From Mesotaenium endlicherianum (Eukaryota; Streptophyta; Zygnematophyceae; Zygnematales; Mesotaeniaceae), in NCBI GenBank assembly GCA_009602735.1, contig WELA01003638.1:405606-469605 (forward strand): a DNA stretch of 64,000 bases. The letters run 5' to 3'. Numbering within the stretch: the first letter of the stretch is position 1; the number at the start of each line of letters is the position of its first letter. Below, piece after piece: positions 1-12,109 of the stretch. The translations under genes and the position numbers were made by a program. The notes beneath the pieces were generated by a model. The model did no database searches, was not told where the DNA came from, and worked only from the letters and a program-made list of their open reading frames with translations.

Positions 1-187
1 CCCCGCGGAAACTCCCTCTCTGATAGGCTTCAGAAGAGACCCCAAGACAGGAGGAGGTCTGGCTCCCCTGAGTTTAGGGCCTCAGGGACATCTCCCTCCT
101 AATGGCAGTAGGCTGGAGACGGAAGGGACAGCACGCAGTTATTAGTGTTAGTGTTGTCGAGGCGACAACATGATAAGTTGGAGGGAT
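1..187 (+). mobile_element. 3' internal end of an LTR retroelement lying mostly left of the window
   Basis: The last bases before the LTR at 188 hold a purine-rich tract (about 176-186), the usual primer site for plus-strand DNA synthesis. Eight bases or so before it is a perfect 7-bp palindrome with a 3-base loop at 153-169. The same palindrome and tract sit before the 3' LTR of the chromovirus at about 36.04-36.07 kb, so both belong to one family. No coding domain of this copy lies in the window, so its state cannot be judged. Confidence 0.6.
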
Positions 188-907
188 TGTAATGAATCAG
201 TATATTGGTTGACATAATATTCATTTAAATAATATACTTCAATTAGTTCAGCCTGTCGTACTTTAGTTAATAATCAGTTTGCTGGACTTTATACTCAATA
301 TCAGTTTAATGACTCGGCCGGAAGCAGCAGGCTGATGACAGCTTAAGTCAGCTTGCTGACACATTCTTTGACAGCTAGCTGACTTCCGTACTCGGTAGCA
401 GCGAACTGCCTCGATATGCATCTAAGTGTGGTATGCTAGATGAATGGCCAGATGACATCCCTATGATGGATGGCGATTCGAGATGATGGGAGATGGCCGT
501 GGATTTGGTTAACCGAGGTCCTACCAACGTGGTTAACTCCCGGGTAGGTGGTGCCATCGCACTGACCGTTGAACAGTAAACTCATTCCATGTACATATGC
601 TAGGCATTGCTCTCGAGTTCGGCATTCGGAAACGAGGCCAACTCTCTTGTACAGCTTACTGAGAGACATCTGAATCCAAGGCGAGAAGCCATTGATACGC
701 ACTGTCTTCTAACCTTGCTTATGTATGAGTTTACTGATTGCATTATTGATGCTGGTTTACTCGCATTTGACTTACGAGTGTCGTTCACTGCTAGTGTGTT
801 GTCCTTTTGCCGTTTAATCAGTTAACGGAAAATCCATAAAGATTACTTGCTGATATAAAGATCTTTATTGATTGTTAATCGCCTATTTGGTAAGTCGATT
901 CATTTCA
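188..907 (+). repeat. LTR of family 'LTR-A' (3' LTR)
   Basis: This 720-bp LTR begins TGTAATGAATC directly after a purine tract and ends ...GATTCATTTCA. By eye it matches, over nearly its whole length, the reverse-strand copies at 24398-25060 and 43177-43939 and the more decayed ones at 23066-23437 and 44113-44780. It is closest to 24398-25060, which suggests related insertions of moderate age. It is the right-hand LTR of an element whose body is outside the window. Confidence 0.8.
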
Positions 908-918
908 ACTTGTTAGAT

Positions 919-2035
919 TGTTATGAATCAATATTATTGATGGTGTATTATTCATTTACATATAATAGTTAATTAAATTCAGTCTGCTGAACTTTAGTTA
1001 GTATTAAAGTTACAAAATTTTCAATGTTATTTAGTATAATGACTCAGTCGAGGGTAGCAAGCTGAAGTCAACTATAAGTCAGCTTGCTGACACATTCTTT
1101 GACAGTCAGCTGACTGCCGTACTTGGTGTCAGTAAATTGCCTAGTTATGTATCTAAGTATGATATGTTTATTGAAGACAAGGATCTTTGAACACAAGTGG
1201 TAGCTTCTTGAAAGAGAGATGGTTTTTTGAAAGTGAAAATATTTTTGGAATTTGGCAAGTACAAGAGTGATTTTCAAATGCCTTTCTATGTCCCAACTCT
1301 TGTTTATATACTTGGTACATGAATAATTTTTAGGATGGTGCATGTTGATGTGTTGGCACCCAACACATCCCAATACTTGCCACTTCTTTCTAGAATATTG
1401 TACACATGTCATTTTGACCTAAAATTGGCATATATGACTTTTGCCACATGGAGTTCTTTTAGGTCCTTCCTCTGACTTCAAAAATGCCTTAGAAGATTCC
1501 AAGGACACGAACCAAGTCGCTAGAGTATCTATTCACACTTGAATTCACACAAAACTACTCTAGAAATATTCAAAAGCATTAAAATAAAAACAATTAGTAT
1601 ATTTTAAATCATATCACTACAAAGTGGATGGCGATTCGAGATGAGGGGAAAGAGCTGTGGATTTGGTTAGCCAAGTTCCTACCGACGTGGCCGACACCCG
1701 GGTAGGCGGCGCCATCGCACTTGCCGTTGAGCAGTAAACTCATTCCATGTACATAGGTTAGGTACTGCCCTCGTGTTCGGCATTCGAAAACAAGACCAAC
1801 TCTCCGTACCGCTTATTGAGAGAATATATGAATCCAAGGCTAGAAGTTATTACACGAACTGCCTCTTAACCTTGCTTATGTATGAGTTTACTGATGGCAT
1901 GATTGATGCTCGTTTACTTGCATTTGACTTGTGATTATCGCTATGCTAGTTGTGGAGTCTTTTGTTGAAAATACCATGTTGATATAAAGATCTTTGATCA
2001 ATTGTTATTCGCCTATTGGTCAGTTGATTCATTTC
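919..2035 (+). repeat. Second, adjacent LTR-A copy, interrupted by another repeat
   Basis: Eleven bases after the first LTR another copy begins (TGTTATGAATC) in the same orientation and runs to about 2035. Compared with its relatives it holds about 450 bp of foreign sequence (roughly 1167-1622), including the repeat listed at 1172-1408. It is more decayed than the LTR at 188-907. Two LTRs head to tail with no internal region suggest recombination between LTRs or insertion of one element next to an older solo LTR. Confidence 0.7.
1172..1408 (+). repeat. Unclassified ~235-bp interspersed repeat, copy 1
   Basis: This stretch matches 24090-24326 closely in the same orientation, from the GAAGACAAGGAT region to ACACATG. 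It carries a palindrome, ATGTGTTGG-CAC-CCAACACAT, with a 9-bp stem and 3-base loop. It lies inside an LTR-A copy, so it inserted after that LTR or was carried with it. No coding frame, poly-A tail or terminal inverted repeat is evident. It may be part of a non-autonomous element or an LTR of another family. Confidence 0.6.
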
Positions 2036-3115
2036 CAAAAATGTAGGAACCGATGCCATCTCAAATAAATGGGACAAAAGTGACGCATTGTGGGTATCCT
2101 ATCTCCCAATTCTGCATAGGAGAGCATTCTAAAATTCCTCATACAATTTTGTACAGCTTTTAACCTGTCGAAATTACAAGAATTTTGAAATTGAACACAA
2201 AGTCTCAAATTGTCATTCTAGTTCTCGAAAGTCATTGACGAGCGGGAAAGTTTTGCAAGGACGTTATCTTACATAATACTTATGATCCTTCGTGAAGTTG
2301 GGTTCTTTACCCAACATTTTTCTCCACTTTATGTTAACAATTGTGCATCTTAGTACCAAGCTAGCTTACTCACTTGTCACTTGTTGTTCATTGCTTAGTA
2401 AAGAAGAAAGTGTTGAGGATTTCAAGCACTTCTTAATTCATCTATGCCTCGTCTATGCTTTGCCTTCCACTCAGTTACGTGGTTAGCGCCTTCAGTTATC
2501 CTTCGCAATTCAACTAGGCCCTATAAACCTTCCATTTTACACTTCCAGGTTGTGGATTTGTTCGCCCAATCTTTAAAAGTTTCAACTATCAAGCTTGCAT
2601 GGTCAATTCGCTCGCTTAAGCCGGCGAACCCAATGGTAAGACGTTTTCTGATATGAACGCTTGAAAGTGCATGCTTAAACTAGACCTTCTGCGCGCGCGA
2701 GGTCGACAAGCTATACATCAAGTCACGGCGCCGACTCTCCTTACTCCCGCCAATAATCATTTCGAAAGACTCGACAGTCGCAGCTACTTGCAGGTGCTTC
2801 GGTGGCCCTCCGTCAAACCATATTTTTAACGACATGCGGTTCATCCGTGCTTCGTACACGAATTTCCGCATTTCCTGCTAACGTTGTGCTGGATGAGCTG
2901 CTGGATGCAGCTGGATGCAGCTGGATATACTGCCAGTTCTTTACCGGTCCGTTTGGTCGTGTATTTTGATTTGCGTCGTCTTAACGATGTAAAGAAAGGA
3001 GCTTGAGCAACAGCTCGGGGCACGTAGTTCAATGGCCTCCCTCAGTCTATTTTGAAGTGAAAAGTAGCATTCCTGACGTTCGTCATATCTTCAGAAGGCG
3101 GATACGGTTGCCATT
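2036..3115. other. Intergenic; upstream region of the 3116 gene
   Basis: No convincing coding region. The first part is AT-rich and of repeat character. A short tandem repeat of a CTGGATGCAG-like unit lies at about 2888-2925. The last few hundred bases precede the start codon at 3116 and probably contain the promoter and 5' leader, but no core promoter motif can be assigned with confidence. Confidence 0.4.
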
Positions 3116-6100
3116 ATGAGTCTTAAGAGGGCTTTAGATGATAATCATACGCCGAGTAATTTCCGTTCATCATCTGGTGGTGCTGTTTATCGTGATGGCC
3201 AAAGGGACGGTGTCCAAAACGGGGAAAGCCGTCCCCACAAATCAATGCGATTAGAACCAGGTATAGTATTAAAAGGATGATGGATTGGTCTGTGTGTGCC
3301 ATTGCCGTATCTTTTTACAGCATATATCTTGTGCAACACAAGCCTTGCGGTTCTTCAGAGCTTCCTTCTTTATGCAGTAACCAGTCTGTGAAGTGAATGC
3401 CTTTTATTGGGGTATTTTCCAAAATCCTAAATCAGCAGTCTCTAATACATTATTCAGGAACGTGTATTTCTATTGCTCTGTTTCCAATACTTACTTTTCT
3501 CTCACTCGCGTCACCTATCTCGTATGGATGTCCCTGCCAAATGTGGTTGGCATCCAAAGTAGTTTTCCTTTTACAAAAAGATTCTAAATTCATCTCTGAA
3601 AGATTAATTTGCTCGGGGACTTTGACAGGTGGCTCTGGGGAAGGTGTACCTTTGAGACCTGTGCAGACTTTGTTCAGACCACCAGGTCTGCTCAACAGGC
3701 ATGCTCCTGTGCTTCCACGAGTGGCTACCTCTACAGGCCTGCCCTCTGTTCAAACTTCAACCTCTGATGGTCATAATGCATCAGCATTTTCTTCCGTCAA
3801 CGCCCCTTCCATAGGAGGGGTGGGTGGTGGGGGAAGAGGGAGTGGAATTTCAGGAGGTGATGGAGGAGGGGTAGCAGCAGGAACTCTGGGCCTTGGACTA
3901 TTAAATAAGTTACACACAACTTCCATGCTACCACCCCCTGCCAGAGCACCAGGTGCAAATATGACACAAGTCCCCAGGATTTCACAACCTAGCCGCTCGG
4001 ACGGCGTGTTGAAGGACGATGTGAAGGCAGGTACCGCCCTTAATGCAAGCTCAGAGCAGCTTAAGCTGAATGCCTGCAGTGCAGGAAAAGAAAAGCCAGA
4101 GGGCAATGTTGATGACGTGCACAAAGAAAGACTCAAGGGAAAGGTGGAAGCTTTGGAGTCAAAAAGTGCCTTTATGCCTGGTGGTTATGCACGAGAGTCC
4201 ATTGCGCAAAAGACTGAAGCAGGGGATAGTAAGGGGATTCCTTTCAGTGTGTCAAAGGATAAGGGGAAGGCCAAGGTGGACGAGAAGCCTGCCATGGAGA
4301 GGAGGGAGAAAGGAGATGGTAAGACGGAGGCTGAAGGCATGGAGGAAAAGAGGAAGATTTTTGAGGTGGATTTTGAGAAGGTTGGGACTTCAAGTATTGA
4401 GAAGGAGACTGGAACTAAGTATGCACCTGGGAAGAAGAATGGAAGAGAGGAGGTGCTTGGGGAGGGAAAGACAGCAGATCACGTACAGGAGGTAGTTAAG
4501 GTGGGGATCAATGGGGATAGGAAAACAGCCACTCGAAGTGAAAGTGAGGAGGCAGGGGAGAAAGAAAGTCTGATGGGTACCATGTTGGTCCCTAGTGGGG
4601 AGCGGTCAAAGAGGGTATTAAGGCCACGACAAGTGGCAAACTCTCGAGAAGGCCGAAATCGATTTCGTAACAAGGACGCCTTTGGGTATGTTGTTCTGAG
4701 AATTTGCAGACCCTTATAATACTGTACATGATGCAGGGTAGATTTAAGCACGGCTTTCAGTCATGCTAGTGCTCAATCTGTCAGCACTGCAGGGACTGCA
4801 GCAAGTACTTCAGAATAATAGCACAATTACCGCATGCCATTGTTTGTTCAGGAGCGGAGTATTGCACAGACTTGGTTCAGATTGCAGATTGCAGTCCTTG
4901 CATTATATTTTCTGTTTTCCATAGTGCAAGACCATTGAAGAGGGTCTAGTCAGCAGGCCTGACATGTAAGGCTAAAAATATCTGGCGCTCATCAATCGTT
5001 GAACGGGATGTGTGATTTGTGCTGCAGGTCAACAGGTATAACCGGCTCGCCTTGCTGTGCAAACGAGACAGCAGGCTGCACACGTTTCTCCACCCCATGT
5101 CAAAATTGATGACCTGCTTCTTACTACTCCAGCTGAGCTGATTTCTTTGAGCATGTCATCAGAGTTGCAATGCAGAGGAGAGGCGAGTAGAGGAATTGAA
5201 GCGACAGATTCTCTGGTGGACAGATTGCATGTTCGAGATGGCAGTACGACTCTCAGCCGGCACTTTCTGTTGTTGGCAGCATGGGAGTCTAGTATGGAAG
5301 TTGTTGAGGGGAGCAAGTACACATCCTAGGAATGTGCATCAATGTTGGCAGGAGGTATGTTTGGCAATTTGACATTTATGCACATTCTATTGAACCTTTG
5401 GTGCTGCCTAATGCCATCTGTGCTGACTGCAAGGCTATGGAGGGTGAAAGCGGTTGCAGAGGGGCGGCTGTTGCAGTACAAGCCAGGCACTGGCTTGCCA
5501 GAACTCGTGAGCATCCTCCGGGAAGTTGAAATGTCTCCAAAGGAAGGCTCCTCTGCTGACCAGGGTGCCCTTGCTGTTCCCCTGGTGGATGTGCGCATCA
5601 CGCCCGAGGCCATCAACAGAGAAAATCGCAACGTATGACATTCTGTTGCCTGCAACTTGCTTGCCCTCCCTGGTTGACTTGACGCATACTTGTCCATGAG
5701 GACAAGGCCTGCACGTGAGTTAGCTTGGCAGGGTTAAGTCCTGGAGATGTCTGGCCTACTAATGTGAGTGACCTTGCCTTCTTCCTGCAACGACTAGTGC
5801 ACCTGCATGCTTGTCCTACGGCACCACCACTCTACCTTCAGACCAGTCCTGGGGGACGTCATCTGCGGAGCTGGCTGGCTGGCCATCTTGTTGTTGTAAG
5901 GTTGTACTTCCTCCTGTGAGTGTCGGATAGTGAGGAGACTGGGTGTAAGGTCAGATCCCACCTGCCCCAGGTTGCGCTCCCAACTGGGCAGCTCCATTCA
6001 GACCACCTCCTGGTGCTGATTGAGCAGGTCATCCAGCTGTGGGGCACAGACATCTACACTCATGATTCCGACTTACTTGCAGGTCTTTGGACGCCCCCCT

Positions 6101-9100
6101 CCACCCCCCTTTGCCTTTCCATGCTCTGAGTGTGCCTCTGCTATGCCTGCATTGTACTACATAAGTGCTGCAGCTGTCCTCCAGCAAAGTGGTCGCGTTT
6201 CATATGCAGCAAGTGATTTCACTTCACCCTTGGCGTAGGTGTCAGGCTGACTGCTGGGTGTTAGGAGTTGGTGGACGTCGTCTTGCTTTTGGAAGCCAAC
6301 CCTTCTGCGTGATGTACATGCTTAACAGTAGTGTTGTGGCATCATACACTACTACAACTCTATTCTTCTCTATAGACAATCCTGGGCTGCGAACACATGT
6401 AAGCTGGGCTCAAGTGCTGAGCACGCGAGGGGGCGGTAAGCACTCTTTTCCTAAGAATCATAGGTGTGGCTTTGGGGTGTGCAGCGCTGCAGCACGCGGG
6501 GTACTTGAATCCCAAAGTGGCAATGCCGCCCTCGGTAGTGGCGGAGCTCAGAGTGACGCTCCGCGTGCTGCCCTCTCAGCCCAGTCAGTACACGGCACAC
6601 CTCTTTCATTTCCGGTGTGATTTGTCGTGTGTGTTCATTGTATGTGGCGAGTTCTTACAGCAAGAGTGTAGAAAATCAGGTCTCTTTTCCTTGCAGGTCG
6701 AAAGACGGTCCAACAATTCAACGACGTGTATGTGGAAGGAGCTGCGGCATGCCCAATGGCATCGTGTACCCCTTGCATGGCCACAGTCAGCAGCAAGTGG
6801 ACTAGGCTCTGCAGGGCAGGGTCTCTGACGAGGCAGTGCGGGCGTTGACTGGGCAGGGTATCTCTCGACCATGAGGAATGGTATGCGTTCTCGTCAGTGG
6901 GGCCCGGGGCGCACCGGGTGCTCGTTCGCCATAGAGCGCTGCCGCGTCCACAAGGTCTGTGCTCTCCCTCTCCATTGTCCTCTGTTTGACCAGCCCTCTC
7001 CTTCCATTGCGCCGTATCCAAGCTCTGCCAGAGTGCAGGACAACAGGCTGGACGCTATTTCCCTGACTAGAGTACGTGGCATTAGACAGTGCTCGCTGTA
7101 AGAGACCTGCCTTGAGGTTCAGGGTTATGGAAGATAGCGAAGGTGGGGGGGCGACATTAGCGCACTTGAGGTGGGCTCAGGACGTGCTCCTGCAGGGGAA
7201 GGGGCTGGCCCTTGGTTTTGAACAGCAAGGGGCGAAAGCACGTCTGATGAGGGGGCACTGCAATGGGTCTGCGCTGGGCAGGTTGGTGGCGGTTATGTGG
7301 ACCTAGAACAATCACCTGTGAGGGTGCCAGTTGTGGCCACGACGTTGGCGCCGGCTGCTGTTGAGCGTAGTGTGACCACTCGTGCTGCTTCTCAGGTATG
7401 GCTGCCAGTGGTGCTGCTCAAGGTTTAGCATCCCAGTGGCTGCAACACAGGCCTGCGAAGTTGGGGTTTTGGAGAATTATGACCTAATCTTACTGCAAGA
7501 ATAGCCCTTGGTTTCAGCTCAACATCAATGGACTGTTCTGGGTCTGGTGTAGATGCCCAGGTTGTGTGTTCTTAAACTATGCATGTGAGTGCGAGTCGAA
7601 ATTTGCGCCGTCTTACCCTCGAACGTGTCACAGTTGTACGAGGGTGTTAGTGAGTGGGCTTCTGATAGTGACTCCATTGTGTTGTCCATATTCATTCATT
7701 CAATTCTTCTGCCTTTTGCCTCATGGGATGTGTGCAGAGTTCTCATCGGCAGGGCAAGCAGCGCGAGGTGATTGTGATGTACAACCTGTGCAATGAGCCC
7801 TGGTGAGGCAGACATCCACCCACCCCCCACTCGCCCCCCCCCNNNNNNNNNNNNNNNNNNNNNNNNNNNNNNNNNNNNNNNNNNNNNNNNNNNNNNNNNN
7901 NNNNNNNNNNNNNNNNNNNNNNNNNNNNNNNNNNNNNNNNNNNNNNNNNNNNNNNNNNNNNNNNNNNNNNNNNNNNNNNNNNNNNNNNNNNNNNNNNNNN
8001 NNNNNNNNNNNNNNNNNNNNNNNNNNNNNNNNNNNNNNNNNNNNNNNNNNNNNNNNNNNNNNNNNNNNNNNNNNNNNNNNNNNNNNNNNNNNCCCCCACC
8101 CCCACCCACATTACACTCACAGCACACACGCATATTTGCCATACCCATCTGTACATTGTTTAAAGTGGTGATATTTCACCATTTGACTTGGCCTATTCAT
8201 TGCATGACTTCGTGGCAACACCTCAAGCCCATAAATTGGTGACCTCAGTGTCTGAGGCTCGTGTCTCCTACTTACGGGCATGGTCAGGCTGGCCTTTTCC
8301 TCGCTGTCTGAACTCGGGTGGTGAGCGTTTGACGGATATGCTGGGGAGTGTGTGACGGAGGCATCAGATTGGCCTATGGCTTTGGCTCGGGTTGTTATGG
8401 GCGGGTTTACACTGCTGTCAGGTTCACACTGCTGTCAGGCCTCTCCCACGAAGAGCACCAACATAGTCAAATATAATCATCATGATGGATGGGCCATTTA
8501 AACAATTTTCCAGAAAGAGGCAAATGTGTTCGGCGCATACAGCCCACCAGAATATTACACAGATGCGAAAGTGCAAACCAGCTGGTTCCTGTCGCACAAT
8601 GCTCTTGCGCACAATGTTACGGGTCACCCAGATGGAAAGTACGGGGGAAATGACCATAGCGTAGGGCCGTGGTGACGGATGGTTTCTGATCAAACTCTAC
8701 CGATGTGCCCTATACATCTGATTATATTTGCCAACTGAGTTCCTTGGAGTCGGCTATGTTTGCTTGTGACAAGGGCCTGTGCGCATGCTGTGGAGTGCTT
8801 GTGACATTCTTCGCTGGCGGAAGCATTCACTATTGTTGTGGGTGCTCGCCCCCTCGCTGGATTGGGCAGGATGAAGTACTCCCTGAATGTGGTGGCGGAC
8901 AAGGGCGTGAAACCGTCGCTGTTCACGTCTGCTCGTCTCAAGCGGTCGGACGTCCTCTACGTTGAGACTCACACTGAGAGGTGCCCACACGCTACATATT
9001 TAGGCTGGCGCAGGCACCTCTGGCCTGTATGCCTCGTGGAGGGGCTGTTCCAAAGAGCTTGACTTGAAGCATGCGTGACTTCGTGCACCTCGATTACAAA

Positions 9101-10627
9101 ATACATCCTGTATTTATCCTCACTGAAATGTTGGTTTACTCTTTCTCTTGTGGAACGTGGTAGTTCGCGGATTTGACACGTGTACAAGGTCCAAATACCG
9201 CCTGGTCGTGCTCTCATTTCCTGCTGCAACATGAAAAGCCTCCTGGAATTTCCACTTCTGTTGGAAGTAGGTGTCTTCTTTCTACCGCTTCCAGGGGGAA
9301 CATGTGACATGATTTTACAATGATGTGCAGATTTGAGCTGTCCTGGGAAGGTACGACTGGTTACCACGGGCCGTCTTCCAGCCCTGCATCCACCGCTCAG
9401 CTCACTGCTACCGACCTGGAGCGGGCCCCTGCCCGCGAGGGCAGAGAGAGGGCTGGAGATGACGTCAGGCAGCATGGAGGCAAGGAGGAAGCACGCGAGG
9501 GCCGAGGTACTGGCGGAGGGGCCGGGGGGAAGCTGAAGTTGGCAGAAGGCGAGAGGGTGCAGGAGGGAGAGAAAGGATCGGTCCCCGGCGGAGCCCATGA
9601 GGGCCAGGCAGCCGCAGCAAGTAGGGAGCAGAGTGGTGAGGACCATAAGGCCGGCCCCAGTGCAGCTGGAGGTGGCCAGCTTCCTGCTCAGGGTGCAGGC
9701 CAGAGCCAGAGCCAGGGGGGGCACGGTCCAGCAGATGCCCAAGTGCCTGTGCACAGCCCAGCACGTGGCAAAGAAGAACCGATGCACAGCCACGCGCAGC
9801 CTCAGGGGAACAACCATGGGCACCAGCATGGGGGGAGAGGGCGGGCGAACAGTCCCCTCAGGGGAGGCCCGGGGGCGGGCGTGGGCAACCAGGGTCCCTC
9901 GACAAGCCAGCAGCAACAGCAGCATCAAGGAGAGGGAGCTGCGAGCGAGAAGGAGACTTTCAGGTGGGCGCGGTGCAAGCTTCTGACGCTGTCTGAGATG
10001 CGCAGGAAGGGCGTGCCGCTGCCTTCCGACTGTACTCAGGTATATCTGTCTGTCACCCATCGTTGCTGCAAGGGATACAACCCGCTTTGAGCTTCCATGG
10101 TACACAGCACCTATGCTTGTTCAACCCATACTTGCGGATGGGTATTTCGAAAAATGCGCGAATCGGATCGGTCTGGACGAAATAGATGCAAATTCCGCTC
10201 TGCGAAAGATGCGTCTTCAACCCCCCCCGAACCCCCCGTAATGGTTTTTTTTCGAAAAAACCCACCCCCCCCTCCCACGGTTCGCAAACAATGCGATTTG
10301 GGGTTGCGGGTATGGCCTGGCTTGTTGTCTGTGGAACTCCCTGCAGCTGTACCGCAGGCAGGATCTGAGCCGGATTTTCCTCCCATGGTTGAAGGAGTCC
10401 AATGTTTTTTTTATTCTTGATGGCAAGGATTCCTGAGATGGCACCACCTCTGTGCCACTTGAAAATGGTTTTCTTATCAGGTATTTGTTTCCTTTTGTGA
10501 GCAGGTGTTACAGGCAGGGCTGTCTTGGGAAGAGATACAATGGGCTCCTGCTGGTGTGATTGTACGCGGGGTGTCTTATCCCCTCACACGAGCACATTTC
10601 ATGCCAAAGCGGCAGATTTTGGAGTAG
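3116..10627 (+). CDS. Large multi-exon gene, product unrecognised; disordered N-terminal half, conserved-looking C-terminus
   Basis: Function not recognised. Exon 1 (3116-3260) starts MSLKRALDDN and joins in phase to exon 2 (3629-4685), which encodes a Gly/Ser/Pro- then Lys/Glu-rich, probably disordered segment ending in a basic stretch (RSKRVLRPRQ). Later protein-like exons include about 5036-5092, 5434-5632, 5950-6045, 6467-6615, 7739-7790, 8820-8980 (VVGARPLAGLGRMKYSLNVV), 9331-10039 (Gln/Gly/Ala-rich, ending RWARCKLLTL...), 10347-about 10480 (LYRRQDLSRIFLPWL) and a final exon 10505-10627 (WEEIQW, VIVRG, stop TAG). The joins 3260/3629, 8980/9331 and 10039/10347 keep phase; the middle is only partly resolved and an N gap (7843-8092) lies in it. 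An in-frame TGA at 10434-10436 interrupts otherwise protein-like sequence and the last join is out of phase: sequence error, unusual splicing or decay. Two adjacent genes are possible. Confidence 0.5.
7843..8092. other. Assembly gap (250 N) between C-rich runs
   Basis: A run of N flanked by C homopolymers on both sides, inside the unrecognised 3116-10627 gene. It may hide an exon or just intron sequence. Confidence 0.95.
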
Positions 10628-12109
10628 TTTGCTCTTCATCTTCAAGCTGTGCTTGATGTTACTTGGATTCAGAATGGCTACTTGTGCGGGGCTTTGAACT
10701 AAATTTTGTTGAGTGAAGGCTGTTGTGCCAGATGTCTGTCGGTGTACTTTGGCGCCTCCAGTACCGTACAAGTGTTTTGGTAGTTTCTGTGCAAGTACAT
10801 ATAGCTTATATTGCATGTTGTTTTCATCTCAATTTGAGATTTTTGTTCAGAAAATCTGTGGAAACTTCCAGCCAATGCGACAGGGCTCAAAGCGGCATCT
10901 CATGCGCTTTCATGGCACAGAGTAAGTTTGAAGCGGGCTACTTTATGCACGCCAGTGTTGCGCCAAACATCGTGTCCAAACTATAGAGGGTGAGTCTATG
11001 TTGGCAGAGCAACAGCCTGCTAGTGGCAGCCGGCAAATGAGGATATTTTGAGTTGTGTGCATTTTGGTGCAACATGTAATTTCCTTTTCTTGGACTGTCT
11101 TAGAATATCTAAGTCAAAAATGCCTTTCAGTGCGTGCTGGCTAGTGCACGACTGATGATTCTATTCTGCCCATTTGTCCCACTGTAGAATATCAGCCAAT
11201 TTGAAGGTTTTTGACATAAATTGGTAAACTTGCTGGTATTAAGTAGTTATAATAATGTACTTTTAGCAATAGGCGCGGAGCAACTAAGTTGAGGGACACA
11301 TGAAGGCGTCTTATGCTATCATAACTTTGTGTAGAGATGCACTTCCCCCACCCCCCCTCCAAAGTGTCATGCATTGACCATTTGCCTTGGTTAGCACACG
11401 CAATGTTGTGAATAGGTGCATGTCATCATATTCTGAAGAACAATCTTTCTTACTTCAATCGGTCGTCAAGTGCTTTGGAAATTACGAACAAATATTTCAC
11501 AATGACACACCATTAAGGACTCAAACTATATTCTACTTGATTCCACCCTGCAATCAGATGACGGGGCGCGCTTGGACCACATGTCCCTTGTAAGCTTTTT
11601 TAGGCCATTACAAATCCTCAGGTCTTACGGTCCTCAATACTTTTTCAGGTTACGCGATTGCAGTCGTCTGAAGAGTATTCTGGTTAGTATTGATTGCTCT
11701 CATTTTGTGTTAACAATATGTGCATAGTTGACCAATGAAAGTGATTAACACTACAACGATACCTTCAGCCGTTATACAGAACATGGATCTCGAGACAGGC
11801 CTAGTCATTCAACACCTATGAACCGAGCTGGGCTCTGCTTTTTAATTGTAGGCAACCATCTGCTATATGCGAATGCAATCATAAATGTATAGACCATCAA
11901 AGAGTCTGGAAGTCACCATTACATTGAATGTAGCAAATTTTGTACAAAAACCCGAAACACGCTAGCTAATCCAGTAAAGCTACTGAATTAGAGGATAAAT
12001 AGAAAATTTAGAGGTAAGCGCAATTGAAAGATATATACAGGGGAACCGAGAGACAGGTGTAGCAACACACACATGATATACACAGACTACAATGTAATAT
12101 GAGAAGAGA
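10628..12109. other. Intergenic between two convergent genes
   Basis: Region between the stop of the + strand gene (10627) and the stop of the - strand DUF2993 gene (12110). It should hold both 3' UTRs and terminators. No coding region, repeat copy or RNA gene was recognised. Confidence 0.5.

Noticed and set aside
8969-10105. Long - strand open frame (378 codons)
   Set aside because: Antisense to the Gln/Gly/Ala-rich exon 9331-10039; its openness follows from base composition and it has no protein features, while the + strand exon joins in phase to neighbours.
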